64,000 nucleotides of DNA from Candidatus Chloroploca mongolica (GCF_004762035.2 NZ_SIJK02000014.1:52618-116617), one strand, 5' to 3'; counted from the stretch's first letter, positions 17,774 through 27,129 are shown. Made by a program: numbers and translations. Notes: a model not told the origin generated them from the sequence alone.

Positions 17774-18715
17774 ATGCGATCGCCCATATTCATCACCATG
17801 TTGATCATCATGTTTGCCCTCGCTGGTTGTGGCGGGCAGACTGTTTCGTCTGAGTTTGAGACCATCAATGAATCGCTTATCGTAGGTAGCGCAGATAGCG
17901 GGGCCCCGATGGGCATGCCACCTGCGGCTGCCGAGCGTGGCATGGCTGATGCAGCTACAGCCCAGGAGATCGGTGCGCCGCTCCCTTCTGGCGAACGTTT
18001 GGTGATCAAGAACGGGTCGCTTTCACTCCAGGTTGAGCAGGTTTCCGAGGTAGAGGCACACATTCGCACCCTTGCCGAGCAACAGGGTGGGTATATTGTC
18101 AGCATTTCGACGAGCGGAAGTGAGGAAAATCTCTCATCTTCGATTACCCTGCGGGTTCCCGAAAATCGCTTTGATGAGACGCTGACGGCCATCGAGGGGT
18201 TGGCCCTGAAGATCTTTTCGCGTAGCGTCAGTGGCGATGATGTCACCGAAGAGTTTGTTGACCTCGAGTCGCGTCTGCGCACCCTTGAGGCCACACAGGA
18301 TCGACTACTCGAACTGCTCACCCGCGCCGAAGATGTCGAGGCAGCCCTGCAGGTCAACTACGCTCTGCGCGATATTCAGAGCGAGATCGAACAGATTATG
18401 GGCCGGATGAAGTATCTGCAGCAGAGTGCAGCGATGTCAACGCTCTTTGTTGATCTGCGCCCAGTGCCACCACCACCTACGATTGTTGAAGAGGGCCAGT
18501 GGCAACCATTACGCGTCGCCCAGACGGCCCTGCGCGACCTCGTCATCTTTGGGCAGGGCCTGCTGAACTTTGGCATTGTGCTGCTCATCTGGAGCCCGCT
18601 CTGGTTGCCGCTGCTGCTGATCGTGCGCTGGGGATGGGGGCGGCTCCGTTCACGCCCACGCAAAGCTCCAGCAGCCAAAGCGACCGCCGGAACGCCGACG
18701 GGTCAGGGCGAGTGA
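17774..18715 (+). CDS. DUF4349 lipoprotein with C-terminal membrane anchor
   Basis: 313 residues. A lipoprotein signal with LAGC (cysteine 19) is followed by a linker, then the DUF4349 domain: 'VIKNGSLSLQV', 'GGYIVSIS', 'ITLRVPENRFDETL' and a coiled-coil stretch around 155-215 rich in leucine, glutamate and arginine. One transmembrane helix at about 260-285 and a basic cytoplasmic tail follow. The family is widespread, envelope-located and of unknown role. It starts 153 bases after the M20 gene, with the 28-bp repeat in between, so it is probably a separate transcription unit; a strong hairpin follows its stop. Confidence 0.85.
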   Translation: MRSPIFITMLIIMFALAGCGGQTVSSEFETINESLIVGSADSGAPMGMPPAAAERGMADAATAQEIGAPLPSGERLVIKNGSLSLQVEQVSEVEAHIRTLAEQQGGYIVSISTSGSEENLSSSITLRVPENRFDETLTAIEGLALKIFSRSVSGDDVTEEFVDLESRLRTLEATQDRLLELLTRAEDVEAALQVNYALRDIQSEIEQIMGRMKYLQQSAAMSTLFVDLRPVPPPPTIVEEGQWQPLRVAQTALRDLVIFGQGLLNFGIVLLIWSPLWLPLLLIVRWGWGRLRSRPRKAPAAKATAGTPTGQGE

Positions 18716-18727
18716 TGGTTGAAAGCA

Positions 18728-18755
18728 CGTACGGCCAGCGTCTGCTGGCCGTACG
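18728..18755. terminator. Terminator hairpin after the DUF4349 gene
   Basis: Perfect 12-base stem CGTACGGCCAGC with GTCT loop, followed on the plus strand by CTTTGTTT. It lies between convergent genes and may serve both. Confidence 0.8.
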
Positions 18756-18786
18756 CTTTGTTTGAGGTGACAAGGATGATCGCGGC

Positions 18787-19071
18787 TTACGCCTCGACGC
18801 GCACCCCACGCCAGAAGGCGACGTACCCAGCGATCTCTTTGGCGGCATCTTTGGGTTGTGGGTAATACCAGGCCGCATCCTTGTTGGTAGACCCATCAAC
18901 AACGACGTTATAATAACTCGCCGTGCCCTTCCAACCACACACCGTATGGTGTGAACTCTCGCTCAGATACTCTTGCTTCACCGCCTCGGGGGGGAAGTAG
19001 TGATTGCCTTCGACCATGCGGGTTGCCTCACTCTCTGCAATGACAACCCCATTCCAGATTGCACGTGCCAT
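18787..19071 (-). CDS. DUF427 domain protein
   Basis: 94 residues from the ATG at 19071 (frame open to 19113). The family signature is clear: a start MARAIWNG, then ESEATRMVEGNHYFP, TVCGWKGTASYYNV and AAWYYPQPKDAAKEIAGYVAFW. DUF427 proteins are small, compact beta proteins of unknown biochemical function found in many bacteria and fungi. The AAGGA upstream is about 11 bases from the ATG. It is a single gene between a convergent lipoprotein gene and a divergent thioredoxin-like gene, with 113 bases to the latter. Confidence 0.9.
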   Translation of the reverse strand: MARAIWNGVVIAESEATRMVEGNHYFPPEAVKQEYLSESSHHTVCGWKGTASYYNVVVDGSTNKDAAWYYPQPKDAAKEIAGYVAFWRGVRVEA

Positions 19072-19172
19072 AGGTCTTTTTTCCTTCAATATACTCGGGG
19101 TGTCGCCCCGCATTATCTTCTCCTTGCTGACAAAAAAGCCAACAAAAGTAGTATAACATCGTTTGCATGGCG

Positions 19173-19178
19173 TATAAT
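19173..19178 (+). promoter_or_regulatory. TATAAT -10 element six bases before the TlpA-like start
   Basis: Perfect TATAAT at 19173-19178, then six bases, then ATG at 19185: the same spacing as at radA. No good -35 is visible (AGTATA at the 17-base position). It implies a leaderless transcript. Confidence 0.45.
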
Positions 19179-19184
19179 GGAAAC

Positions 19185-19748
19185 ATGAAACACTACGTGC
19201 TTTTGCTGATCTTCACGCTTATCCTGGTGGGGTGCGGGCGGGCCGAGACCACTGCGTTGCCCCCTGATCTCCTTGAGGGGAGCACGGCCATTATTGCCGT
19301 CGAGAGCCGTTTGCTTGATCGGGGCAGTGGCAAACTCGTTGAGGGAGATCGTGCACCTGATTTTAGTTTTACGCTGCCTGATGGAACAACGCAACGCCTC
19401 AGCGATCTGCAGGGGCGTCCGGTCGTACTGAATTTCTGGGCCTCGTGGTGCCTGCCGTGCATCGAGGAAATGCCAGCCATCGAGCAGGTCTACCAGGACG
19501 CCGAGGGCGATCTGGTCGTTCTGGCGGTCAATCGCAACGAACTACCCGCCGCGATTGCGCGCTTTGCCAACACTGTTGAGGTAAGCTTCCCGCTGATTGC
19601 CGATGTCACCGGGACGATTGGCACGCGCTACAGCATCACGAGCCTACCCGTAACCTATTTTATCAATCGCGATGGGACAATTCGCGCCCGTCATATTGGT
19701 GCGCTCTCTGAAACAATGCTTGCCGAGCGTATCCAGGCTTTGGAATGA
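19185..19748 (+). CDS. TlpA/ResA-like thioredoxin-fold lipoprotein
   Basis: 187 residues. A lipoprotein signal with LVGC (cysteine 17) is followed by a redoxin domain: APDFSFTLPDG, FWASWCLPC with the active-site pair C89/C92, and the cis-proline region TSLPVTYFIN. Such membrane-tethered reductases keep extracytoplasmic cysteines, including those of apocytochromes c, reduced. The ATG at 19185 is chosen because the alternative at 19167 would lie over the TATAAT. The stop overlaps the next start by four bases (ATGA), so the DUF2085 membrane protein is translated from the same message. A cytochrome-maturation role is plausible, since a c-type cytochrome is encoded elsewhere in the window. Confidence 0.9.
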   Translation: MKHYVLLLIFTLILVGCGRAETTALPPDLLEGSTAIIAVESRLLDRGSGKLVEGDRAPDFSFTLPDGTTQRLSDLQGRPVVLNFWASWCLPCIEEMPAIEQVYQDAEGDLVVLAVNRNELPAAIARFANTVEVSFPLIADVTGTIGTRYSITSLPVTYFINRDGTIRARHIGALSETMLAERIQALE

Positions 19749-20587
19749 AGAAGACACATCCTGACCACCTGAACGATCCCCTCGAGGCCGTCGCTCTGCC
19801 AGGCGAACTGCGCACCGAACGGCCATGGATCTGGCTGTTCGGGGCTTTTTTTGGGGCGCTGATGCTTGCGCTCTTCTTCTGGCCAAGTGCGCCGCTTGAG
19901 TGGAAGATGTATGCGGTGGTACACGGAGTCTGTGCGCAGCAGCATAATATTTTTTTTGGCCACCTGCAATTTCCGATCTGTGCGCGGAATGCCGGGATCT
20001 ATAGCAGCTTTCTGCTCACCCTGGTCTATCTTTATGCGATCGGGCGTGGGCGCGCTGGTGGTATCCCGCCGCTGCCGATCAGCCTGACGCTCATTGCCTT
20101 TGTGCTGATTATGGCTGCTGACGGCTTCAACTCGTTCTGGCTCGATCTCGGGCGCACCAACCTGTACACGCCTGACAATCGTCTGCGTACGATCACCGGC
20201 ATGGGCATGGGCATCTCGATTGCGGTGATGATGCACCTGATCCTGAACAATTCATTGCGCAAAGATGTTGACAGCAATCAGCCAATTCTCACCAACTGGT
20301 TCGAGCTTGTAGGCATTATCGGGGTCAATTTTGTAGCTCTGGTTGGCATCTATAGCAACCTGAGCCTGATGTTCTGGCCGCTCGCCTTCATTGCCTTCTT
20401 TGGATTAACGGGTGTGCTCTATCTTGTCAGTCTCTTGCTGACCAGCCTGGTACTTGGCTATGAAGGGCGGGTGACTCACCTCACCCAACTCGCTCGTCCG
20501 GCGACGATCGCGCTGGTACCAACCCTGCTGATTCTGGGCACGATGGCCTCGTTCCGCTTCTGGATCGAATCGCTGGGCTTCATGTAA
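19745..20587 (+). CDS. DUF2085 integral membrane protein
   Basis: 280 residues with about seven hydrophobic segments. The diagnostic region is HGVCAQQHNIFFGHLQFPICARNAGIY, which I give here as its two halves HGVCAQQH and PICARNAGIY: conserved histidine, cysteines and a CAR-x-GIY motif of DUF2085. The family is uncharacterised; paired histidine/cysteine residues suggest metal or haem contact, which is inference. It overlaps the thioredoxin-like lipoprotein by four bases, so a joint redox or metal function at the membrane is a reasonable guess. The stop codon abuts the first base of a palindromic repeat. Confidence 0.82.
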   Translation: MKKTHPDHLNDPLEAVALPGELRTERPWIWLFGAFFGALMLALFFWPSAPLEWKMYAVVHGVCAQQHNIFFGHLQFPICARNAGIYSSFLLTLVYLYAIGRGRAGGIPPLPISLTLIAFVLIMAADGFNSFWLDLGRTNLYTPDNRLRTITGMGMGISIAVMMHLILNNSLRKDVDSNQPILTNWFELVGIIGVNFVALVGIYSNLSLMFWPLAFIAFFGLTGVLYLVSLLLTSLVLGYEGRVTHLTQLARPATIALVPTLLILGTMASFRFWIESLGFM

Positions 20588-20685
20588 GAGGCTGCCTGAA
20601 AAGTCGACGGGTTGCTCCGGAGTGCCGGCTTTAGCCGGCTAAAGCCGGCACTCCAACGATCCTGACACGCTTTTCAGACAGCCTC
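20588..20685. repeat. 98-bp nested palindromic element
   Basis: Outer ends GAGGCTGCCTGAAAAG and CTTTTCAGACAGCCTC are near-perfect inverted repeats; the centre (20619-20654) is a perfect 36-base palindrome starting GGAGTGCCGGCTTTAGCC. It begins right after the DUF2085 stop and supplies the last codons of the PLP enzyme on the other strand. A truncated relative is at 59371-59425. Confidence 0.9.
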
Positions 20686-21903
20686 TAAACAAGCGAGGGC
20701 TTGCTGAAGATCGGCCAGAAGATCATCAATGGCCTCAATGCCAAGCGAGAGCCGAACAAGGCCATCGGTAATGCCACGCTCAGCGCGTTGTTCGGGGGTC
20801 AGTTCGCGATGGGAAGCAAGCGCCGGCACGCTCACCAGGCTATAGAGATCACCAAGGGTTGTCGCGGGCAAAAAGAGCCGGAGCGCGTCGACAAAACGAG
20901 GAAGCGCCGTACGATCGGCAAGTTCAAAACTCACGAGGCCACCAAAGCGCCCGCCAAAAGCCGCCGCCGCCAATGCGTGGCCGGGATGCGCGGCAAGCCC
21001 CGGGTAATAGACGTGCGCCACGGCTGGATGCGTGGTGAGATAGGCGGCGACCTGGGCCGCATTGGCACACTGGCGTTCCATCCGCAGGGCCAGCGTCTTC
21101 ATCCCGCGCTGCAGTTGCTGGGCCTCGTATGGGCCAAGGGTCGCCCCAAGCAGCCGTGACTGCTGCACCAGGGTTACGTGGAGCAGGCCAGTACGGGCGG
21201 CAACAATGCCGCCGGCAGCATCGCCGTGCCCGCCAAGATACTTGGTTGCACTATGCACCACCAGATCAACCCCGAGGGTCAGTGGACGTTGCAGCACCGG
21301 CGTCACCAGGGTCGCATCAATCACCAGACGCGCACCACACGTGCGGCACTGCTCCACCAATTTCGCCAGGTCAAGCACATGCAAAAGCGGATTTGAGAGC
21401 GATTCGGCCAAAACAACGGCAGGTGCATACGCTTGCATCGCCGCAGCGGTAGCCTGGGCATCGCAGAGATCTACATAGTGAACCTGGGCTCCACGCGCCC
21501 GAAACAACTCTTCGAGCAAGACAGTCGTCGAGCCATAGAGATCGCGAGCGGCCAGGATTGACGTCGGGCGAGGTGCCGTCTCGCCCCGGGGGGTCGAGGC
21601 TGCCAGCAGCGCCGCATGCAATGCCGCCATACCCGAGCTATAAGCCACCGCACCACGCGCCGCCTCGGCCTGGGCCAGGGCCTGCTCGAACGCAGCCACC
21701 GTCGGATTGCCATAGCGCGTATAGAAGTACCCCTCACCGGAGACAAAGGCAGCATCTAGCTCGTCCAGCGTCGGATAAAGATAGGTCGTCGAGGTATAGA
21801 TCGGCGTCACTGTTGGCGTCGCCACCGGTGGAGCGGTGCGTTCGCCGGCATGCACCAGGCTCGTCTCGAGGTGCCAGGAGGCTTGATCCTGCTGCTCGCT
21901 CAT
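20674..21903 (-). CDS. PLP-dependent trans-sulfuration enzyme (cystathionine gamma-synthase/lyase family)
   Basis: 409 residues. The family pattern is complete: TPIYTSTTY, GEGYFYTRYGNPT, SSGMAALHAALLA, and the cofactor lysine in VHSATKYLGGHGD. C-terminal SLGDLYSLVSVPA and RLSLGIEAIDDLL also fit. It could be a cystathionine gamma-synthase, gamma-lyase, methionine gamma-lyase or sulfhydrylase; the sequence alone does not decide. The ATG at 21903 is preceded by GAGGAG; the frame runs on to 21945 without a better site. The last four codons and stop (LEAV then TGA) come from the palindromic element, so the original C-terminus may have been replaced. No methionine gene is adjacent. Confidence 0.9.
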   Translation of the reverse strand: MSEQQDQASWHLETSLVHAGERTAPPVATPTVTPIYTSTTYLYPTLDELDAAFVSGEGYFYTRYGNPTVAAFEQALAQAEAARGAVAYSSGMAALHAALLAASTPRGETAPRPTSILAARDLYGSTTVLLEELFRARGAQVHYVDLCDAQATAAAMQAYAPAVVLAESLSNPLLHVLDLAKLVEQCRTCGARLVIDATLVTPVLQRPLTLGVDLVVHSATKYLGGHGDAAGGIVAARTGLLHVTLVQQSRLLGATLGPYEAQQLQRGMKTLALRMERQCANAAQVAAYLTTHPAVAHVYYPGLAAHPGHALAAAAFGGRFGGLVSFELADRTALPRFVDALRLFLPATTLGDLYSLVSVPALASHRELTPEQRAERGITDGLVRLSLGIEAIDDLLADLQQALACLEAV

Positions 21904-21977
21904 GAATAGACTCCTCATATGCGAAAGCCCGGAGGTGCATTGCACTTCCGGGCTACTTGCGCCTGACGAGTGATCAG

Positions 21978-22319
21978 CTAGTAGCGATCGCGCCGACCAC
22001 CACCACCACTACCGCCACCATACCCACCCCGGCTGCCGCCGCCGCCGCCGCCACCTGAGCTACGGCCACGCGCGGGCTTATCTTCAGCCTGATTGACGCG
22101 CAGATTGCGACCATCAACCTCGTGACCATCAGTGGCCCGGATCAACTCACCAATATCGGCGGCTTCCATCTCGACAAAACCAAAGCCACGCGACCGGCCA
22201 GTATCACGGTCGGTGATCACACGAGCACTCTGAACTTCACCGTGGGCACCAAAAATTTGGTTCAGCTCGGCGTCGCCAACACTCCACGGCAAATTACCAA
22301 CAAACAACTTGACTTGCAT
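21978..22319 (-). CDS. RRM-type RNA-binding protein with glycine-rich tail
   Basis: 113 residues. A single RNA recognition motif covers 1-80 with RNP2 LFVGNLPW and RNP1 RGFGFVEM, followed by a Gly/Ser/Arg tail of about 30 residues (SRGGYGGGSGGGG). This is the glycine-rich RNA-binding class known from cyanobacteria and some other phyla, often induced by cold and acting as an RNA chaperone. The ATG at 22319 has GAGGAG at good spacing; the upstream open frame to 22460 lies in the leader and has no support. The roughly 215-base 5' leader suggests post-transcriptional control. Confidence 0.93.
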   Translation of the reverse strand: MQVKLFVGNLPWSVGDAELNQIFGAHGEVQSARVITDRDTGRSRGFGFVEMEAADIGELIRATDGHEVDGRNLRVNQAEDKPARGRSSGGGGGGGSRGGYGGGSGGGGRRDRY

Positions 22320-22569
22320 TCCAACACTCCTCTGCGCAGGTACGCAGGATTCAGGGATGGCGACAGCAGCGCTGTCTCCGCTACAGTGAACCGATCGAAC
22401 TCGAACAGCCGGTGGCCTGGAGAGTACCTGGCACGCTCGCTCCGGCGAACACAACAACATGCTTCGAGCGACGAAGGCTCACCGTGGAATCAGAGTGGAA
22501 ATGCAGTGATGACACAGTGTATGATGTTGGCTTACGGAAGAATTGTAGCATACTTTGTCCGATCTGCAA
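22320..22569 (-). promoter_or_regulatory. Promoter and long 5' leader of the RRM gene
   Basis: On the minus strand TTGCAG (22564-22569), 16 bases, TACAAT (22542-22547) gives a start near 22535. The remaining ~215 bases up to the RRM start codon hold no other supported gene and form the likely leader. Long leaders are common for cold-regulated RNA chaperone genes. Confidence 0.45.
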
Positions 22570-22575
22570 GCGTCT

Positions 22576-23511
22576 TTATGCTCCCATTTTTCCAATCAGT
22601 TCACGCAACCCATTGAGCCATGCTATCCCCGTCAGCGGACGGCGTCCGGCGGGATGCAGTTCAGTCACCTCAAGGGCACCTGAGCCAGTCAGGATCAGGG
22701 GTGCCCCCGAGTCGGCACGGCCAAGCAAGGTGCCAGGGGCTTGCTCAGCGCGCACATCGGGATGGACAACCGCATTGCGTAAACGCAGATCCTGGCCTCG
22801 CCAGGTTGTCACGGTACCAGGCCAGGGATCATAGGCACGGATCATCCGCTCGATCACCAGGGCCGGCTTGCTCCAGTCAACGTGTCCATCGGCTTTCGTC
22901 AGCATCCGGGTGACCGTTGCGAGCGCATGCTCCTGTGGGCGCGGCGCAAGGCGGCCGGCGGCATAGGGCGGGATTGCTTCAACCAGCAGGCGTGCGCCAA
23001 GTCGAAAGAGTTCATCGGTAAGGGAGGCAGCACGAGCATCGGCAGGAAGCGGCACCACCGCCTGGGCCAATATTGGGCCACTATCCATCCCGGGGTCAAG
23101 CCGGATAATGGTCACCCCGGTGAACTCGTCACCGGCAAGGATTGCGCCGGTAACCGGCGTCGGCCCCCGATAGAGCGGCAGCAACGAGGGATGGATGTTG
23201 AGAAAGCCAAGCGGCGGGAGAGCAAGCACATTACGGCGCAGGATCTCGCCATAGGCAGCCACCACGCCAAGATCAGGCGCACAGGCCGCGATGGTTGCCA
23301 CCACCTCGGGATCACGCAGGGTTGCAGGTTGCAGCACCGGCAGACCAAGGGCGAGCGCCGCCGTCTTGACCGGAGGGGGCGTCAACTTGCCGCCACGGCC
23401 TGCGGGACGGTCGGGTTGGGTGACAACCGCAACCACCTCGTACCCGGCAGCAACCAGCGCTTCGAGGGGATGCACGGCAAACGTCGGGCTGCCCATAAAG
23501 ATCACACGCAT
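22576..23511 (-). CDS. fmt: Methionyl-tRNA formyltransferase
   Basis: 311 residues. MGSPTFAVHPLEAL, the formyl-folate site with NIHPSLLPLYRGPTP (catalytic asparagine and histidine), DPGMDSGPIL (catalytic aspartate) and the C-terminal RNA-binding domain 'YDPWPGTVTTWRGQDLRL' are present, so the enzyme looks complete. It formylates Met-tRNA(fMet) for initiation. Its ATG overlaps the glgX stop by one base (TGATG), so it is the third gene of the der-glgX-fmt transcript. Coupling of fmt to a glycogen enzyme rather than to def is unusual but probably without functional meaning. Confidence 0.97.
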   Translation of the reverse strand: MRVIFMGSPTFAVHPLEALVAAGYEVVAVVTQPDRPAGRGGKLTPPPVKTAALALGLPVLQPATLRDPEVVATIAACAPDLGVVAAYGEILRRNVLALPPLGFLNIHPSLLPLYRGPTPVTGAILAGDEFTGVTIIRLDPGMDSGPILAQAVVPLPADARAASLTDELFRLGARLLVEAIPPYAAGRLAPRPQEHALATVTRMLTKADGHVDWSKPALVIERMIRAYDPWPGTVTTWRGQDLRLRNAVVHPDVRAEQAPGTLLGRADSGAPLILTGSGALEVTELHPAGRRPLTGIAWLNGLRELIGKMGA

Positions 23512-25667
23512 CAGGCATCATCCTTCAACGTAGCAGACAACTCAGGAAAGCGTGTCCGTTCAGCCAGCACCACCAGGGAACGAGGCTGAACGACATAGAC
23601 TTCGCTGGTAGGTTGGACGGTGCCATCGGCATCGACCGGTGCCGTGTCAACCAGCACTTCCCACGACGGATCATCAGGCCAATCGGGCAAAATGAACGGA
23701 ATCGGATCATGGCCCGCATTGAAGAGGATCAAGAGGACATCGTCATGTACCGGCTGACCCTGCTCATCGACCTCTTTCATCACGCGCCCGTTGAGCAACA
23801 GACCGATACAGCGCAACTCGCTATTATTCCAGAGCCCGGGGCCGATTTCTTGACCATCGGGGCTGAGCCATTCAACATCATACTCGGCACTACCAGGATG
23901 CAACGGCCCCTGGAAGAAATTCCGGCGGTGAAGCAACGGATGCTTACGGCGCAGCGCAATCAGACGACGTGTAAAGGCCAGCAGAAGATCGGCTTCGGGA
24001 TCGGGGGTCCAATCGAGCCACGAGATCGGATTATCCTGGCAATAGGCATTATTATTGCCACCCTGGGTACGACCGCGCTCATCACCAGCGACAAGCATCG
24101 GCGTGCCCTGCGAAAGGAAGAGCGTCGCGAGGAAATTGCGCATCTGGCGCAAGCGCATCTCACTGGTGACGGGTTCTTCGGTTGGACCCTCGACCCCACA
24201 ATTCCAGGAATTATTGTGGTTATCGCCATCGCGATTATCTTCGCCATTGGCGCTATTATGTTTCTCGTTATAGCTAACAAGATCGCGGAGGGTAAAGCCA
24301 TCGTGGGCCGTCACAAAATTGATGCTATGGTACGGGCGACGCCCATTATGCCGATAGAGATCCATCGAACCCATAATGCGCGACGCAAACTCGGCGGCCT
24401 GAGCGCCGTCACCCTTCCAGAACTTGCGCACATTATCGCGATATTTGCCATTCCACTCGGCCCAGGGTGAGGGGAAACGCCCGACCCAATAGCCATCGGG
24501 ACCAACGTCCCACGGCTCGGCAATCAATTTGACCCGTGAAAGCACCGGATCGAGCTTGATTACATCAAAAAAAGCACTTGGCCGATCGCCCTCGCCACGC
24601 ACGAGGGTTCGCGCCAAATCAAAGCGGAAGCCATCGACATGCATCTCCGTGACCCAATAGCGGAGGCTATCAATCACGAGCTGCAAGACACGAGGATGGG
24701 TTGTATTGAGACTATTGCCGGTACCGGTGTAATCCATATAGTACCGGGGACCATCGGGCACCAGGCGATAGTACGAGGCATTGTCAAGCCCACGGAAAGC
24801 AATCGTTGGGCCAAGCTGATTGCCCTCACCGGTATGGTTATAGACCACATCGAGGATCACCTCGATCCCGGCAGCGTGGAGTTGCTTGACCATCTGCTTG
24901 AACTCGGCGACCTGTTCACCGCGCCCACTCTTGCGGGCATACCGGGGATCGGGCGCAAAAAAACCGAGGCTCTGATAGCCCCAGTAATTGGTCAGTTCAC
25001 GCTCAACGAGAAACTGATCATTAAGGAAATGATGGATCGGCAGCAACTCCACCGCCGTCACCCCAAGATCTTTGAGATACGCAATGGCCGGTTTGCTCGC
25101 CAGGCCAGCGTAGGTACCACGCAACTCTTTCGGCACATCGGGATGCTGCATCGTAAAGCCCTTGACGTGCAGTTCATAGATGACCGATTCGTGGAGCGGG
25201 ATATTAGGATGGCGATCATCGCCCCAATCAAAGCGTGGATCAACGACCACCGAACGAGGCACATACGGCGCACTATCGCGTTTGCCGATCGTCAGATCGG
25301 TGTACGGACTGCCCACCCGATAGCCATAGAGCGAATTATCCCAGGCGATAACACCAGAAAGCGCATAGGCATACGGATCGATCAAGAGTTTATGCGGATT
25401 AAAACGATGTCCGTGGGCAGGCTGATAAGGGCCATAGACACGATAGCCATAGAGTTGACCGGGGGCAAGACCGGGGAGATAGCCATGCCAAATATCCTCG
25501 GTGCGTTCGGGCAAAACGATGCGTGTCAACTCACGAGGGGATGCAGGATCGGCAAAGAGACAGAGTTCCACCCTAGTAGCATGGGCCGAAAAGAGGGCAA
25601 AATTGACGCCCTCGCCGTCCCAATGAGCCCCAAGTGGATAGGGTTTTCCAGGCCAGATCGAGGACAT
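23511..25667 (-). CDS. glgX: Glycogen debranching enzyme (isoamylase type)
   Basis: 718 residues. N-terminal CBM48 domain ([21 protein letters not shown]), then a GH13 barrel with [10 protein letters not shown], the nucleophile in [10 protein letters not shown], the acid/base glutamate in LIAEPWDVG and the transition-state aspartate in [12 protein letters not shown]. The C-terminal beta domain ends near [11 protein letters not shown]. It hydrolyses alpha-1,6 branches of limit dextrins during glycogen breakdown. It begins three bases after the der stop and ends over the fmt start, so all three are one operon. Length and motifs agree with GlgX/TreX. Confidence 0.96.
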   Translation of the reverse strand: MSSIWPGKPYPLGAHWDGEGVNFALFSAHATRVELCLFADPASPRELTRIVLPERTEDIWHGYLPGLAPGQLYGYRVYGPYQPAHGHRFNPHKLLIDPYAYALSGVIAWDNSLYGYRVGSPYTDLTIGKRDSAPYVPRSVVVDPRFDWGDDRHPNIPLHESVIYELHVKGFTMQHPDVPKELRGTYAGLASKPAIAYLKDLGVTAVELLPIHHFLNDQFLVERELTNYWGYQSLGFFAPDPRYARKSGRGEQVAEFKQMVKQLHAAGIEVILDVVYNHTGEGNQLGPTIAFRGLDNASYYRLVPDGPRYYMDYTGTGNSLNTTHPRVLQLVIDSLRYWVTEMHVDGFRFDLARTLVRGEGDRPSAFFDVIKLDPVLSRVKLIAEPWDVGPDGYWVGRFPSPWAEWNGKYRDNVRKFWKGDGAQAAEFASRIMGSMDLYRHNGRRPYHSINFVTAHDGFTLRDLVSYNEKHNSANGEDNRDGDNHNNSWNCGVEGPTEEPVTSEMRLRQMRNFLATLFLSQGTPMLVAGDERGRTQGGNNNAYCQDNPISWLDWTPDPEADLLLAFTRRLIALRRKHPLLHRRNFFQGPLHPGSAEYDVEWLSPDGQEIGPGLWNNSELRCIGLLLNGRVMKEVDEQGQPVHDDVLLILFNAGHDPIPFILPDWPDDPSWEVLVDTAPVDADGTVQPTSEVYVVQPRSLVVLAERTRFPELSATLKDDA

Positions 25668-25670
25668 AAG

Positions 25671-27023
25671 CTATGAATCCTTATCCTTCTTCTCACGCGA
25701 GCGAAAGACAATCACAATTGGCGTACCGCCAAAACCATAGCGCTCACGGAGGCGATTTTCGAGATAGCGGCCATACGACCAATGGACAAGATTGCCATCA
25801 TTGGCAAAAAAGAGGAAGACCGGCGGTTCCACCTGGGGTTGCACCGCATAATAGAGCCGGAGATGGGCGCCTTTCTGCACCGCCATCGGAGGCATATCGA
25901 GGACAGCCTGGCGGAGAAAGGCATTGAGTTCACCGGTGGGCACGCGCTTGAGGCGTTGATCCTGGATTTCATGGGCAAGCTGAACAATGCGTCCGGTGCG
26001 TTGCCCATCGAGCGCCGAGATAAAGAGCAACGGCGCATACGAAATAAACTTGAAGGCCTCGCGCACGCGGGCCTCAAACTCATAAAACGTCTGATTATCC
26101 TTCTCAATCGCGTCCCATTTGTTGACCAGAATAGCGACGCCCTTGTTCGCATCAAGGATCATCCCGGCGATATGGGTATCCTGGGCGGTCACGCCTTCTA
26201 CCGCATCAATCAGGAGCAGGGCGACATCACAGCGCTCGATCGCCCGGAGGGCACGCAAGACCGCATACTTCTCGATCCCCCATTCGATCCTACCCGAACG
26301 CCGGATCCCGGCGGTATCAATAAGCGTCACCGGCTCGCCATCAACCATAATCGTCGTATCAATGGCATCACGGGTTGTGCCGGGAACCTCCGAGACAACA
26401 CTGCGCTCGGTGCCAACCAGGCGATTGATCAGACTCGACTTGCCCACATTTGGGCGCCCAACAATCGCAATGCGCAGATGGCGCTCGGTCTCTTCTTCGG
26501 GTGGGCGCTCGGGCAACAACTCAACGAGGCGATCAAGCACATCACCCGTTCCGAGGCTATGAAAGGCACTCATCGGAATCGGATCACCGAGGTTTAGTTC
26601 ATAAAACTCAACCGCATCGAGCGAACGTTCGACGCTATCACACTTATTGACCGCAAGCACAACCCGCCTGGACATCGGACGCAAAATCTCGGCAACCTCA
26701 CGATCAGCCGTCGTCAACCCATCGCGTCCGTCCACCATAAAAATCATCGCATCGGCCTGATCAATCGCCAGTGTGGCCTGTTCACGCGTCCGGCGAGCCA
26801 ACTCCTCACTGGGAAGCTCAGGATCATCGCGGCCAAAGAGCAAGCCTGCGGTATCAACAACCGTAAAATCGCGTCCATTCCAGAACGTCTCGCCATAGAG
26901 GCGATCCCGGGTGGTGCCGGGTTCATCTTCAATAATTGCGCGTCGCTCACCAATCAACCGGTTAAAAAAGGTTGATTTACCGACATTTGGCCGCCCGATG
27001 ATCGCGACGATTGGTTTTGCCAT
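25671..27023 (-). CDS. der: Ribosome biogenesis GTPase Der (EngA)
   Basis: 450 residues. Two consecutive GTPase domains, each with GRPNVGKS (residues 9-16 and again near 185), GTTRD switch, DTAG and NKxD motifs, then a KH-like domain ending in FRSREKKDKDS. Der is essential for 50S maturation. The ATG at 27023 is preceded by GGAGG; the frame stays open to 27065. A TATAAT on the minus strand at 27064-27069 gives a leader of about 35 bases. It is the first gene of the der-glgX-fmt operon. Confidence 0.97.
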   Translation of the reverse strand: MAKPIVAIIGRPNVGKSTFFNRLIGERRAIIEDEPGTTRDRLYGETFWNGRDFTVVDTAGLLFGRDDPELPSEELARRTREQATLAIDQADAMIFMVDGRDGLTTADREVAEILRPMSRRVVLAVNKCDSVERSLDAVEFYELNLGDPIPMSAFHSLGTGDVLDRLVELLPERPPEEETERHLRIAIVGRPNVGKSSLINRLVGTERSVVSEVPGTTRDAIDTTIMVDGEPVTLIDTAGIRRSGRIEWGIEKYAVLRALRAIERCDVALLLIDAVEGVTAQDTHIAGMILDANKGVAILVNKWDAIEKDNQTFYEFEARVREAFKFISYAPLLFISALDGQRTGRIVQLAHEIQDQRLKRVPTGELNAFLRQAVLDMPPMAVQKGAHLRLYYAVQPQVEPPVFLFFANDGNLVHWSYGRYLENRLRERYGFGGTPIVIVFRSREKKDKDS

Positions 27024-27063
27024 AAGAACCTCCATGCGCCCGTCTGGCGCACCATCTCGTGGC

Positions 27064-27091
27064 ATTATACCAAAGGCGCTTGATCTGTGCG
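27064..27091 (-). promoter_or_regulatory. Candidate promoter of the der-glgX-fmt operon
   Basis: Minus strand CGCACA (27086-27091), 16 bases, TATAAT (27064-27069), about 40 bases upstream of the der ATG. The -10 is perfect, the -35 poor. Confidence 0.5.
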
Positions 27092-27129
27092 GCGAGGGGG
27101 GGTTGGGGCCAGCGGTTCCAAAGAAAAAA

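Noticed and set aside
22320..22460. N-terminal extension of the RRM protein
   Set aside because: The RRM begins immediately at the ATG at 22319, which has a perfect ribosome site; the extension has no domain and low-complexity codon use.
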